DNA from: Candidatus Babeliales bacterium
GTDB lineage: Bacteria; Babelota; Babeliae; Babelales; UASB340
DNA length: 64,000 nt
NCBI GenBank assembly: GCA_023133515.1
Contig: JAGLWI010000006.1
Span: 1-64,000, forward strand
Reading direction: 5' to 3'
Part shown: positions 1-8,759 of the stretch, in pieces
How positions within the stretch are numbered: the first letter of the stretch is position 1
Layout of the letters: every line of letters begins with the position of its first letter
Notes under the pieces: model-generated
Seen by the model: only the letters and a program-made list of their open reading frames with translations
The model's database searches: none
Told to the model about the DNA's origin: nothing
Made by a program: the position numbers and the translations under genes

Positions 1-372
1 CTCCATGTAAATCTCCATATATTATACATCTACAACCCTGATTTAATAAAATCTTTCTTTCAACAGGAAAACTCCTTTTTGTTTTTTTTGTATCTCTTTG
101 TTTTGTAACACTTTTTAACAGCCCTTCAAATTGATCCCAATCAAATTTTGGAGCAGATGAAAATATTATCTTGTCTTTTAATCTTTTAAAAAATGATAGA
201 TTTTCCATACTTTCATAAAAACTTATGTATTTTGGATTAGCCCAGTTATCATCATCAACTTTAGGACATTCCGGATAATAACAAGCATATTCTTGCAAAT
301 CAGATAATGTATTAAAACTACAATACAATTGACTAAATAATGATAAAATAATAATAAAGATTCGTACTTTCA
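1..372 (-). CDS. Secreted metallophosphoesterase-like protein, partial (runs off left edge), GTG start
   Basis: Not in ORF track. Reverse-strand translation from GTG at 372 is open to the edge: MKVRIFIIILSLFSQLYCSFNTLSDLQEYACYYPECP...NQGCRCIIYGDLHG. Signal-peptide-like N-terminus and a GDLHG motif typical of calcineurin-like phosphoesterases. Confidence 0.6.
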
Positions 373-374
373 CG

Positions 375-410
375 CTTAAGCCTTTATTTTTTTTAAAATA
401 AAGGCTTAAG
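375..410. terminator. Perfect 16-bp inverted repeat with 4-nt loop (cttaagcctttatttt-tttt-aaaataaaggcttaag)
   Basis: Read directly; overlaps the stop region of the 393..1496 gene. Confidence 0.6.
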
Positions 411-1496
411 AAATGACACAATAAATATAACAAGCGTTGCATATATCATAAAAGCAAAAATATTCTTATAAAAACCTTTAATTTTTTTCCCTAAAATATT
501 TATTAAAAAAACAATACAACAACATATTAAAATTAATAAGAAAATATAATTTGATATCATAAAATATCCTGTTTTAGGAGACATTCTTTCAATAACAAAA
601 TTTTGCATTATAACCGCTGAAATAGAAGTTATAGAAATAGGTAAACCTCTTTCTGCAAATGGATCAAAAGTCCAAGTAAATAATGCTAAAATTAATATTA
701 ACAATAACGGCATTATAATCACCGTACTATGCCTAAATCCAACTCGAGCAAAATCGAAAGAAAATATAACTCGTGGATTATGTTTCATCCCTGCTTCATG
801 GTAAGGATCTAACTCATCACGTAAATATCCAGTCTTCACATTTGAATAAACATGTTTCCATCCTGCCAATTTAAGCTTTGAATTCAACGTCAAATTAATT
901 CGTGATGATTTAAAAACAACTTCAGAAAGAGATATAAAATAATTTGTTAATGTAAAATTAATCCTATGATCATCCAAAGGAAAACTTTCATAATTTAACT
1001 TAAGAGAAAAAGCAACATTCATATCATACCGGACAAGCAATTTCTCTTTTGTAATTTGGCTAAATGGTTTTGATTTATAAATAATCTTTGCTCTATCAAA
1101 TGTAAATTTCTCGATACTTTTAATTGATATAAGATTAGGATCGAAAAAAAACCAAACAGTAATATCAGCGATAGCTTCTCCACCTATAATATCAAATTTA
1201 GAAATATCTCGTACATATAAACCAACATCTACATATGCTGGAGAACCACCTATTTTAATAAGTTGCTGTGGGGTAGTAGATGAAATTGCAGGATACTCAT
1301 CATAAGTTTTAAATCTAATGGCAGGTTTGTAAAAAATCCATAATAAAAATACAACAAAAATACACATCATTATAATTTGAAAAGTTACAGATGCTCTATA
1401 TTTTGAACCATCAATAGACTTATTATTATTATCATTATCCTTCTTCTTAAAAAGATTTTTCATTACTTCCCCTAAAAAAATTTCTGTAACATTCAA
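393..1496 (-). CDS. Pentameric ligand-gated ion channel-like (Cys-loop superfamily-like) membrane protein
   Basis: Beta-rich N-terminal region with FPLDDHRINFTL (cf. YPFDxQ), then four predicted TM segments; TM1-TM3 stretch ends ...NFVIERMSPKTGYFMISNYIF, similar to the bacterial GLIC motif NILVETNCPKTPYMTYTGAIIF. Confidence 0.7.
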   Translation of the reverse strand: MNVTEIFLGEVMKNLFKKKDNDNNNKSIDGSKYRASVTFQIIMMCIFVVFLLWIFYKPAIRFKTYDEYPAISSTTPQQLIKIGGSPAYVDVGLYVRDISKFDIIGGEAIADITVWFFFDPNLISIKSIEKFTFDRAKIIYKSKPFSQITKEKLLVRYDMNVAFSLKLNYESFPLDDHRINFTLTNYFISLSEVVFKSSRINLTLNSKLKLAGWKHVYSNVKTGYLRDELDPYHEAGMKHNPRVIFSFDFARVGFRHSTVIIMPLLLILILALFTWTFDPFAERGLPISITSISAVIMQNFVIERMSPKTGYFMISNYIFLLILICCCIVFLINILGKKIKGFYKNIFAFMIYATLVIFIVSFLKPLF

Positions 1497-1709
1497 CTAT
1501 TACATATTTAAAATATCATTTGATATTACATTTTTAGAAATATAAAAGTAAAGGCAAAACTAAAAATATTATTTTATAGGCTCCAAGAAGCTTACGACTA
1601 ATACAAATTTAATAATTTTATTATTTTAACTTATAAAATTTTATAATAAGATTATTAAACCAATAAAAATTAAATCTAAATTTATTAACTAAAAAACAAA
1701 AGGAAACAA

Positions 1710-2036
1710 ATGTTTAATCAAGAACTAAAAACATTTATAAAAGAACAGTTTGAAAGATTAAAAAAGTACTACAATCATGATAATCCCAAAATAATTTCTC
1801 TTGCAGGCGCAGTAAAATTAACAGAAGAGGTTGGAGAACTTTGCACAGAAATTCTTGCCCAAAACAAGTTGATCAGAAAAGAAAAATTGAAAAATCATAA
1901 CAAAAAAACACTGGAAGAAGAACTTGTAGATGTTTTAATAACAACTCTAATTTTAGCTCATTCGATGGATCTTAATCTTGAAAAAACTTTAAAAGAAAAA
2001 ATGAAAATTGTAGCTAAAAGATATTCATCTGCTTAA
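1710..2036 (+). CDS. MazG-like nucleotide pyrophosphohydrolase
   Basis: 108 aa; KLTEEVGELCTEIL...EEELVDVLITTLILA matches the EExxE/ExxD pattern of all-alpha NTP-PPases. Confidence 0.7.
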   Translation: MFNQELKTFIKEQFERLKKYYNHDNPKIISLAGAVKLTEEVGELCTEILAQNKLIRKEKLKNHNKKTLEEELVDVLITTLILAHSMDLNLEKTLKEKMKIVAKRYSSA

Positions 2037-2107
2037 TAATTTTCTATGGTCTTTATTGACAATATGTTTACTACAAAATCATATATTATATCAACTATTA
2101 ATCCTAA

Positions 2108-2142
2108 CTGTCCGTCTTCGCCTTTGGCTACGCCGGACAGTC
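2108..2142. repeat. GC-rich palindromic repeat (ctgtccg...cggacag)
   Basis: Related copy at about 2619-2650 (agtccgtcttcaccgttggctccgccggacag). Confidence 0.6.
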
Positions 2143-2191
2143 TTCGCTATGTACTATTAATATCAAACTTTTATAAAATCCTTTAAAAAAA

Positions 2192-2230
2192 TGGCCGTGC
2201 CAGGCGAAGCTCCGTAGGAGCGAAGACTGG
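2192..2230. repeat. tRNA-tail hairpin repeat, copy 1
   Basis: gccgtgccaggcgaagctccgtaggagcgaagactgg abuts and includes the tRNA CCA end. Confidence 0.65.
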
Positions 2231-2303
2231 TGGAGGTGAGCGGATTCGAACCGCTGGCCTTCTGTTAGCGAAACAGACGCTCTACCAACTGAGCTACACC
2301 CCC
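2228..2303 (-). tRNA. tRNA-Ala (CGC), CCA encoded
   Basis: Cloverleaf readable; G3:U70 pair; anticodon stem TCTGT/ACAGA with loop TTCGCTA. Confidence 0.88.
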
Positions 2304-2394
2304 TCATTTTTTATAAACAATTAATCAATTCAAGAATACAACAATTTATATCAAGTTAAATAAAATTATAATTAAAAAATTGTGGGAGATAACC

Positions 2395-2462
2395 CTTCGA
2401 TCCTTCGATACGCCGCTGCGCGACTACTCAGGACAGGTCACTCAGGATGAGCGAGCACAGGT
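2395..2462. repeat. REP-like GC-rich repeat (ccttcgatacg...actcaggatgagcg)
   Basis: Shares ccttcga and ctcaggatgagcg blocks with the repeat at 56442-56516. Confidence 0.5.
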
Positions 2463-2500
2463 TGGCGTGCTAGGCGAAGCTCCGTAGGAGCGAAGACTGG
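2462..2500. repeat. tRNA-tail hairpin repeat, copy 2
   Basis: ttggcgtgctaggcgaagctccgtaggagcgaagactgg, nearly identical to copy 1. Confidence 0.65.
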
Positions 2501-2573
2501 TGGAGGTAAGCGGATTCGAACCGCTGGCCTTCCGCGTGCAAAGCGGACGCTCTACCAACTGAGCTATACCCCC
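2498..2573 (-). tRNA. tRNA-Ala (TGC), CCA encoded
   Basis: Cloverleaf; stem TCCGC/GCGGA with loop TTTGCAC; G3:U70. Confidence 0.95.
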
Positions 2574-2618
2574 AGAAAATTAGTTTAGTGCTAATAATAT
2601 CAATTTTTAATACCAGCT

Positions 2619-2650
2619 AGTCCGTCTTCACCGTTGGCTCCGCCGGACAG
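2619..2650. repeat. GC-rich palindromic repeat, second copy
   Basis: agtccgtcttcaccgttggctccgccggacag resembles 2108-2142. Confidence 0.55.
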
Positions 2651-2693
2651 GCTTCAATCTCGTTGCTATAAATTGTCTACTCCTTTAAAAAGC

Positions 2694-2736
2694 TGGCCGT
2701 GCCAGGCATAGTTGAACGCAGTGAAACGAAGCCTGG
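2694..2736. repeat. tRNA-tail hairpin repeat, divergent copy 3
   Basis: tggccgtgccaggcatagttgaacgcagtgaaacgaagcctgg; outer ccaggc/gcctgg arms and flank conserved, inner loop different. Confidence 0.55.
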
Positions 2737-2810
2737 TGGGCCTAAGTCGACTCGAACGACTGACCTCTCCGTTATCAGCGGAGTGCTCTAACCAACTGAG
2801 CTATAGGCCC
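2734..2810 (-). tRNA. tRNA-Ile (GAT), CCA encoded
   Basis: Cloverleaf; stem CTCCG/CGGAG, loop CTGATAA. Confidence 0.95.
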
Positions 2811-2970
2811 AAAATCTGTATATTTTGAATTATATAATGATTTTATCATGCTTGCAATAAGATTAACAACTTTTTATATGCTTAAAAATACATATTGTTG
2901 ATTACAACCATGTAAAATATGTATTTTAAATCATAGTAAAAGCAATGTTAAAGAACCAAAAGGAGAAATT

Positions 2971-3183
2971 ATGAAAAAAATAAGAACATCAGAACAACAA
3001 AGGAAAAAAACAGATATTTATTCTGAAAGGATTGATAAAAATATTCCACATAAAAAATTTAAATTTGAAATCGTGCGTAAATTGGGTAAATTGGCCACAA
3101 AAATTAAACTTTTGTTAAAACACCGATTCCCAAAACGAATATGGCCTACTGGTCAAGAAAACCGAAAAGGTCCAAAATTTTAA
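2971..3183 (+). CDS. Small basic hypothetical protein (70 aa)
   Basis: aaaggag-type RBS upstream, Lys/Arg rich; no family recognised. Confidence 0.5.
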   Translation: MKKIRTSEQQRKKTDIYSERIDKNIPHKKFKFEIVRKLGKLATKIKLLLKHRFPKRIWPTGQENRKGPKF

Positions 3184-3317
3184 TAAAAATTTCTCATCTT
3201 TTCTACCTAACTTGCCCCCTTCTTACCCTTGTTCTATACTAAAACATAAGATAAAAATACGTAAAAAATAAAAAATAAACTTAATAAATACACAAATTTA
3301 AAACGAGTGATTTTAAT

Positions 3318-4409
3318 ATGTTAATAGATGAATTACGAGAAAAATTAAAAAACATTGAACCAGATATCAATTCAATCAAAACTTTTTGGTCAACAAATAA
3401 ATTTGATCAAAAATTTGATGACTTAGAAAAACAGGTTAATGAACCAGATTTTTGGAAAAAAGAAAATCGTACACAAATACTCAAAGAACATCAAAATTTA
3501 AAAGATTTAAAAGAAAAATATGATCAAACAATCAAAGCTGTTCAAGAAAATAAAGAGCTACTTGAACTTTTTGAAAAAAACGAAGAAGAGCTTTCTAAAA
3601 TTAAGTCAGAAATAAATGAATTATGTAAAAAAGTATTAAAATTTAAAGTTGAATTACTTTTAAACAAACCTGAGGACTTAAAAAACTGTTTTTTAAGCAT
3701 CAATCCTGGTGCTGGGGGAACTGAGTCTCAGGATTGGGCTAGCATGCTATTACGTATGTACCTAAGATTTTGCGAAAGAGAAGGATTTAAGGTTGATATT
3801 GTTGATTACCAATCTGGAGAAGAGGCTGGAATAAAAAATGCTACTCTTTTTGTAAAAGGAAAATATTCATACGGACTTTTAAAAAGTGAAAATGGAATTC
3901 ATAGACTCGTAAGAATCTCACCTTTTGATGCAAGCAAACGTAGACATACATCTTTTGCATCAGTAATGATTGTCCCTGAAGTTGAAGAAAAAAAATTACA
4001 GATTAATGAAAAAGATTTAAGAATTGATACCTATAGAGCAGGTGGTGCTGGGGGTCAACATGTTAATAAAACAGATTCTGCAGTTAGAATAACTCATATT
4101 CCAACAGGAACAGTTGCTCAATGTCAAAATGAGCGATCACAGTTACAAAACAAACAAACTGCAATGAAAATACTAAAAGCAAAATTAATAAAAAAACAAC
4201 AAAGAGAACGAGAAGAAAAAGAAAAAAATGTTGAGAAAAAAAAGATTGAATGGGGTTCACAAATTAGATCATATGTACTTCATCCATACAAAATGGTAAA
4301 AGATTTAAGAACAAATTACGAATCACCTCGTCCTGATACAATTTTAGATGGAGATTTAATGGAAATTATTGAAAAATATTTGGTAAAATTTGCAGGTCAA
4401 AAAAAATAA
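3318..4409 (+). CDS. prfB: Peptide chain release factor 2
   Basis: GGQ motif in [27 protein letters not shown]2-type N-terminus; single uninterrupted frame. Confidence 0.95.
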   Translation: MLIDELREKLKNIEPDINSIKTFWSTNKFDQKFDDLEKQVNEPDFWKKENRTQILKEHQNLKDLKEKYDQTIKAVQENKELLELFEKNEEELSKIKSEINELCKKVLKFKVELLLNKPEDLKNCFLSINPGAGGTESQDWASMLLRMYLRFCEREGFKVDIVDYQSGEEAGIKNATLFVKGKYSYGLLKSENGIHRLVRISPFDASKRRHTSFASVMIVPEVEEKKLQINEKDLRIDTYRAGGAGGQHVNKTDSAVRITHIPTGTVAQCQNERSQLQNKQTAMKILKAKLIKKQQREREEKEKNVEKKKIEWGSQIRSYVLHPYKMVKDLRTNYESPRPDTILDGDLMEIIEKYLVKFAGQKK

Positions 4410-5377
4410 TGCTTTTAAAAAAAATCGAAGAAAATATTAAACATATAATCAACAATAAGCCAAAAATTTTACTTGGTCTTTCTGGTGGCCCAGATTCGGT
4501 TTTTCTTTTTCATTTTCTTAAAAATTTACATGAAAAAGAAAAAATTAAACTTATTTGCGCCCATCTAGATCATGGTTGGAGATCTGAATCTGCTCAAGAA
4601 CTAAAATTTTGTGTCGAATTATGCAAAAAATATAAAATTAATGTTTTTACAGAACATTCCAAAAATCTTTGCCTAAATTTTAAATTTAATGGTTCAAAAG
4701 AAGAATTAGGAAGAAAATTAAGACGTTATTTTCTTGAAAAAATTTTTAAAAATCAAAATGCAGATCTTATTGCTCTTGCTCATCATCTTCAAGATCAACA
4801 AGAAACCTTCATTTTCAGAATTATTAGAGGCTGTTCTTTGGATGGAATGAGTTGTATGAAATTAATAAATACTCCGTATTTTCGTCCACTTTTAAATATC
4901 AACAAACAACAAATTTTAGATTATTTAAATAATAAAATTGAATATCTTACTGATAAAACAAACTTTTCTGACAATTTTTTAAGAAACAGAATTAGAAAAT
5001 ATGTTTTACCTGAACTACAAAAATGCGATTCAAGATTTGACCAAAAATTTGAAAGTAGCATTAAAAACCTACAACAAGAAAATGAATTTTTAAAAAATTT
5101 AACTCAAGAAATTTATCAAAAGACTTTTAAAGAAAAATCTTTTGATAAAAATAAAAAGTCTATTGGAGATTTAAAAGAGTTTTTAATGTTAGATCAGGTT
5201 TTGCAAAAAAGAATTATAATCTATTGGTTAGTAAAAGAAAATCTCAAATTCAATCCTAGTAAAAATTATTTTGATGAGATCTTAAAATTCTTAAAATCTG
5301 AACATGGAGGTTCACACAATCTTTCAAAAAATTGGGCCTTGCACAAAAAACAAAATAAATTCTGGATTGAAAAATAA
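4409..5377 (+). CDS. tilS: tRNA(Ile)-lysidine synthetase
   Basis: PP-loop LLGLSGGPDSVFLFHFL; LAHHLQDQQETFIFRIIRG; overlaps the prfB stop by 1 nt. Confidence 0.92.
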   Translation: MLLKKIEENIKHIINNKPKILLGLSGGPDSVFLFHFLKNLHEKEKIKLICAHLDHGWRSESAQELKFCVELCKKYKINVFTEHSKNLCLNFKFNGSKEELGRKLRRYFLEKIFKNQNADLIALAHHLQDQQETFIFRIIRGCSLDGMSCMKLINTPYFRPLLNINKQQILDYLNNKIEYLTDKTNFSDNFLRNRIRKYVLPELQKCDSRFDQKFESSIKNLQQENEFLKNLTQEIYQKTFKEKSFDKNKKSIGDLKEFLMLDQVLQKRIIIYWLVKENLKFNPSKNYFDEILKFLKSEHGGSHNLSKNWALHKKQNKFWIEK

Positions 5378-5526
5378 CAATTATTAATGCTTCTTAACTA
5401 AATATCAAACAGTCAAATAATCAATAAGTTTATTTATTCGATCAAAAAAGTTAAAATAGTATTAAGAGATCAATTTTTATTTATGGGGGCAAATTAAAAA
5501 ATGAAATTTAGAGAGAATCATTATTA

Positions 5527-6501
5527 ATGAAAAATAAAAGAAAAAAAACATTAATTCCACTTCTATGGTTCTCATTAATTCTTCATACAATTCTTTTACT
5601 TATTCTTCTCATATTCGCTTTCAAGAAAAAAATAATTATCATTATAAAAAAAGTTTCTCAAGAAAAAAAAGGGCTTCCTGCCGCTCTACACCCAAAAAAA
5701 TCTACCTTTGGAACAACAATTCTTTTTGATGACAAAGCCGTATTCTCTCCAGCAAAAGCAAAATTATTATCAAAATTAGAGCAAAAAGGGTCAAAACCTA
5801 AACAACAACCTAAAGTTAAAACCAAAATTAAAAAGAGAAAAAAAGAAAAAATCAAACAATCTATAGTAAAAAAAGAAAAGCTTAAACTTGTAAAAAAAGA
5901 AAAAGTACCAAAAATAATTGAAATGAAAAAAAAGAAAAAAGATAAAGATATTGAAAAAAGAATCAAACAAATAGAAAAAAAACAGGCTTTAATAGCAAAA
6001 GCAAAAAAACAACCAAGAATTGCAAAACTAAAAACTATAGGAAAAGCACAAGAAGACAAATCTCCTATTCAACCTCCAAAAAAACGTAGCATTATTGCAA
6101 TGACAAAGGGATTTATCGAAAATTTAAAAAATAAAGGAGATGACTGGCTTGAACGTAAAGGAGATCCAAACAAAAGACCCGATTTCAAAGAATTAAAATA
6201 CATCTCTTATGAACAAAAAATTAATTGGTACCTTCAAAATTCATGGAAACAACATTTTGCACACCAACCATGGCAAAAAGCTTTAGAAGGTAAGGCAATA
6301 ATAGATTTTAAAATAAATGAAGATGGATCGCTAAAAAATGTTTATATGCTTCAATCTTCTGGAAATAACAACTTAGATGATATGATAGTAAAAAGTGTAG
6401 AATATGCAGCCCCATTTCCTCCTCTTCCAAAACATTTTGGTAAAAAAACATATAAAACTGGAAGAATAATTTACGTCTACTCACATAAACTTAGTATCTA
6501 A
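5527..6501 (+). CDS. TonB/TolA-like energy-transducing protein
   Basis: N-terminal TM, Lys-rich linker, C-terminal TonB-like domain (GKAIIDFKINEDGSLKNVYMLQSSGNNNLDDMIVKSVEYAAPFPPLP). Confidence 0.8.
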   Translation: MKNKRKKTLIPLLWFSLILHTILLLILLIFAFKKKIIIIIKKVSQEKKGLPAALHPKKSTFGTTILFDDKAVFSPAKAKLLSKLEQKGSKPKQQPKVKTKIKKRKKEKIKQSIVKKEKLKLVKKEKVPKIIEMKKKKKDKDIEKRIKQIEKKQALIAKAKKQPRIAKLKTIGKAQEDKSPIQPPKKRSIIAMTKGFIENLKNKGDDWLERKGDPNKRPDFKELKYISYEQKINWYLQNSWKQHFAHQPWQKALEGKAIIDFKINEDGSLKNVYMLQSSGNNNLDDMIVKSVEYAAPFPPLPKHFGKKTYKTGRIIYVYSHKLSI

Positions 6502-6613
6502 TATCGAACATAATAATTTTTTTGTCTGTTTTCTTCCATTCTCTATTTCAAAATTTGTTATTATTAAATTAAGCAAGTAAAAATATGGGGGAATAGTTAA
6601 TGAAGGAAAAGAA

Positions 6614-7144
6614 ATGTTTTCTTTTTTATTATTATTTTTATTTTCAACAAATATTATTTTGTCTTCTAATATTTCAACACTACATAAAAATATCAAAGTA
6701 GACATTTACAAACAAAGTGACTTCCAAGAAAATCTTTCTTTAAGTTCTACGAACACATGGTATGAATTCAAAATTGATCACTGTAAATTGCAAAAAGAAA
6801 AATTAGCTTGGATCGGATCAATTATATTTAAAAGCAAAAAAAGTTTAAAACTCAAAAAATTACGTTTAAAGTGGAATGGAAATTTTATCAGAACTGAAAA
6901 ACTAGGCGCCTCGCTTTATCAAAAAAAGGAAGCAGAAAATATACCTTTGCCATTAGAAAAAAACCTTATCTGTGATGGAAAATGGAACAAAAACAAACAA
7001 GAAATAATATTCAATTTAGATGAAAAACTTATAGCCATAAATAAATATTCTTTAATAATAAGTTTTCCTAAAGAAATTAAAAAACAACTTCAAAAAGGAT
7101 CATTTAAAATCTCCAATGATTCTTTGACAATAAAAACAATTTAA
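6614..7144 (+). CDS. Secreted hypothetical protein
   Basis: RBS aaggaaaag; signal-peptide-like N-terminus MFSFLLLFLFSTNIILSS. Confidence 0.6.
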   Translation: MFSFLLLFLFSTNIILSSNISTLHKNIKVDIYKQSDFQENLSLSSTNTWYEFKIDHCKLQKEKLAWIGSIIFKSKKSLKLKKLRLKWNGNFIRTEKLGASLYQKKEAENIPLPLEKNLICDGKWNKNKQEIIFNLDEKLIAINKYSLIISFPKEIKKQLQKGSFKISNDSLTIKTI

Positions 7145-7152
7145 TTAAAAAG

Positions 7153-8688
7153 TTAAAATAAAAAGCTTATTTTTCCCCAAAAGGCATATTTTTCAAGTGC
7201 CGAATTGCTAGAAACAAATTCATAAGATGCACCAATCCCAACTATAATTGGAGTTTTTTTATTAAAAATATAGCCAAAACCACCATGAATTTTGTTTGTA
7301 AACTGGTTTGGTGTACTCGCAGCCTTAAAATCTAGATGTTTTTGCTCGATAGGCCCAGAAATCGTATTTTGGTCATAATGAGCAGCATTTGTAGGGTCAA
7401 AAGGTCCATTTTCTGGGTCTAGGCCTAGTTCCGTTAAATATCCAATTTCATCAGTTTGAGCATCCCCTGGACTTGCTACAGCATAAGTATTTTGATCCCA
7501 TTCATGTTTTAAAGATATATTTTCAGAATCTTTTGCAAAAATGTTATAACCCAAATCGGCAAGAAAATTACCACATTTAAAAGCAAAAGCCACAAAACCT
7601 TCAAACTGAATTCCTGGTTCAACATCAAGATCCATTGTCAAAATATTTGCAAGTGGAAAAACAGGAAATTCTCCTCTTTTGCCACCTAAAAAATAATGTC
7701 CATATCTAATCTTTTCTCCGTTATCATCCACAAGTCCAACCGTTCTTTTTTGTGAATTTTTAAACAAATATTTTAATTTCAAATTAACCAACAATTCTAA
7801 TAATTTTTCAGATTCTTCTTTTTCCCAAATTTTAAATTTTGAATCAGCTCTCAAACCTAAAGCAAAATGTCTTCCATTTCCATAAATTGGCTCAAAAAGA
7901 TAAACCCCATCTGCTTTATTTCCAGTTGGAATTGTCAAATTAATTGCAGCAGAAATTTTATTATCAATATCATCTAAAAAACTAAATCCAAAAGCTATTT
8001 CAATATCAGCAAAACCTCTTCTACTCAAAGAATTACCAAATTTTGCAAAACTCAACGGTCTTTGTAATCTATCATCAAATGATTGTACTTCAAGATTTCC
8101 TTCAAAAAAATCCAAAATATTTTTATTTACATTTTCATCTACCTCATCAGAAATAAGCTGATCAATACCCCACAAATTTAAATTATTTTTCACTCTAACT
8201 ATAGCCGTATCTAATTTTAAAAAAAACTTTTCTAAACTTTGATAATAACCCAATCTTATTCCATAACTTTCTTGTGATGGTCGAAATGTGATTCTTCCTC
8301 CTACACTCATATTTTCACTTTGCGGATTATGAATTAAATAATTAACATGAATATCATCAGAAACAAGCGATGGAGCAACCGCCGGATCTGCATCAGGCAT
8401 TGCCGCAACACTTATAAAATCTCTAATTCTTCCTTCTTGCTCTGCAAAATAACCAAAATAATCGCCAATATTAGATTTATTAGTAGATTTTTGATAAAAA
8501 GGAATTACTTGTAAACTTATCTGGTTATAATCACTTTTTCCAATCTGTGAATACCAACAACTCAACTCCATAGATAAATTCTCAATGATCGGGCGTGGCT
8601 GTAAAAATGTTTTATTTGTGTGGATTTTTGGAAAAAATTGGTTAAAAAAAGGCAAAAAAAGAACTATTAAAAATATTTTTTTCTTCAT
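7153..8688 (-). CDS. Outer membrane beta-barrel-like hypothetical protein
   Basis: Signal peptide, Gly/aromatic alternating strands, C-terminal aromatic (GKISFLF). Confidence 0.6.
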   Translation of the reverse strand: MKKKIFLIVLFLPFFNQFFPKIHTNKTFLQPRPIIENLSMELSCWYSQIGKSDYNQISLQVIPFYQKSTNKSNIGDYFGYFAEQEGRIRDFISVAAMPDADPAVAPSLVSDDIHVNYLIHNPQSENMSVGGRITFRPSQESYGIRLGYYQSLEKFFLKLDTAIVRVKNNLNLWGIDQLISDEVDENVNKNILDFFEGNLEVQSFDDRLQRPLSFAKFGNSLSRRGFADIEIAFGFSFLDDIDNKISAAINLTIPTGNKADGVYLFEPIYGNGRHFALGLRADSKFKIWEKEESEKLLELLVNLKLKYLFKNSQKRTVGLVDDNGEKIRYGHYFLGGKRGEFPVFPLANILTMDLDVEPGIQFEGFVAFAFKCGNFLADLGYNIFAKDSENISLKHEWDQNTYAVASPGDAQTDEIGYLTELGLDPENGPFDPTNAAHYDQNTISGPIEQKHLDFKAASTPNQFTNKIHGGFGYIFNKKTPIIVGIGASYEFVSSNSALEKYAFWGKISFLF

Positions 8689-8759
8689 CTATAACTCTCT
8701 TAATTCAAAAAAATTAAAAATAATATAAAAAATTCTACAAATGTAACTATTTTATTTTT

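Noticed and set aside
2108-2736. Possible CRISPR array in the tRNA cluster
   Set aside because: Repeats are few, irregularly spaced, palindromic and interrupted by tRNA genes; no cas genes seen.
2228-2810. Possible rRNA operon spacer (Ile-Ala tRNAs)
   Set aside because: No 16S or 23S sequence on either side; flanked by protein genes.
5658-6059. 133-aa Phe/Ser-rich - strand ORF
   Set aside because: Antisense of the Lys-rich TonB-like linker.
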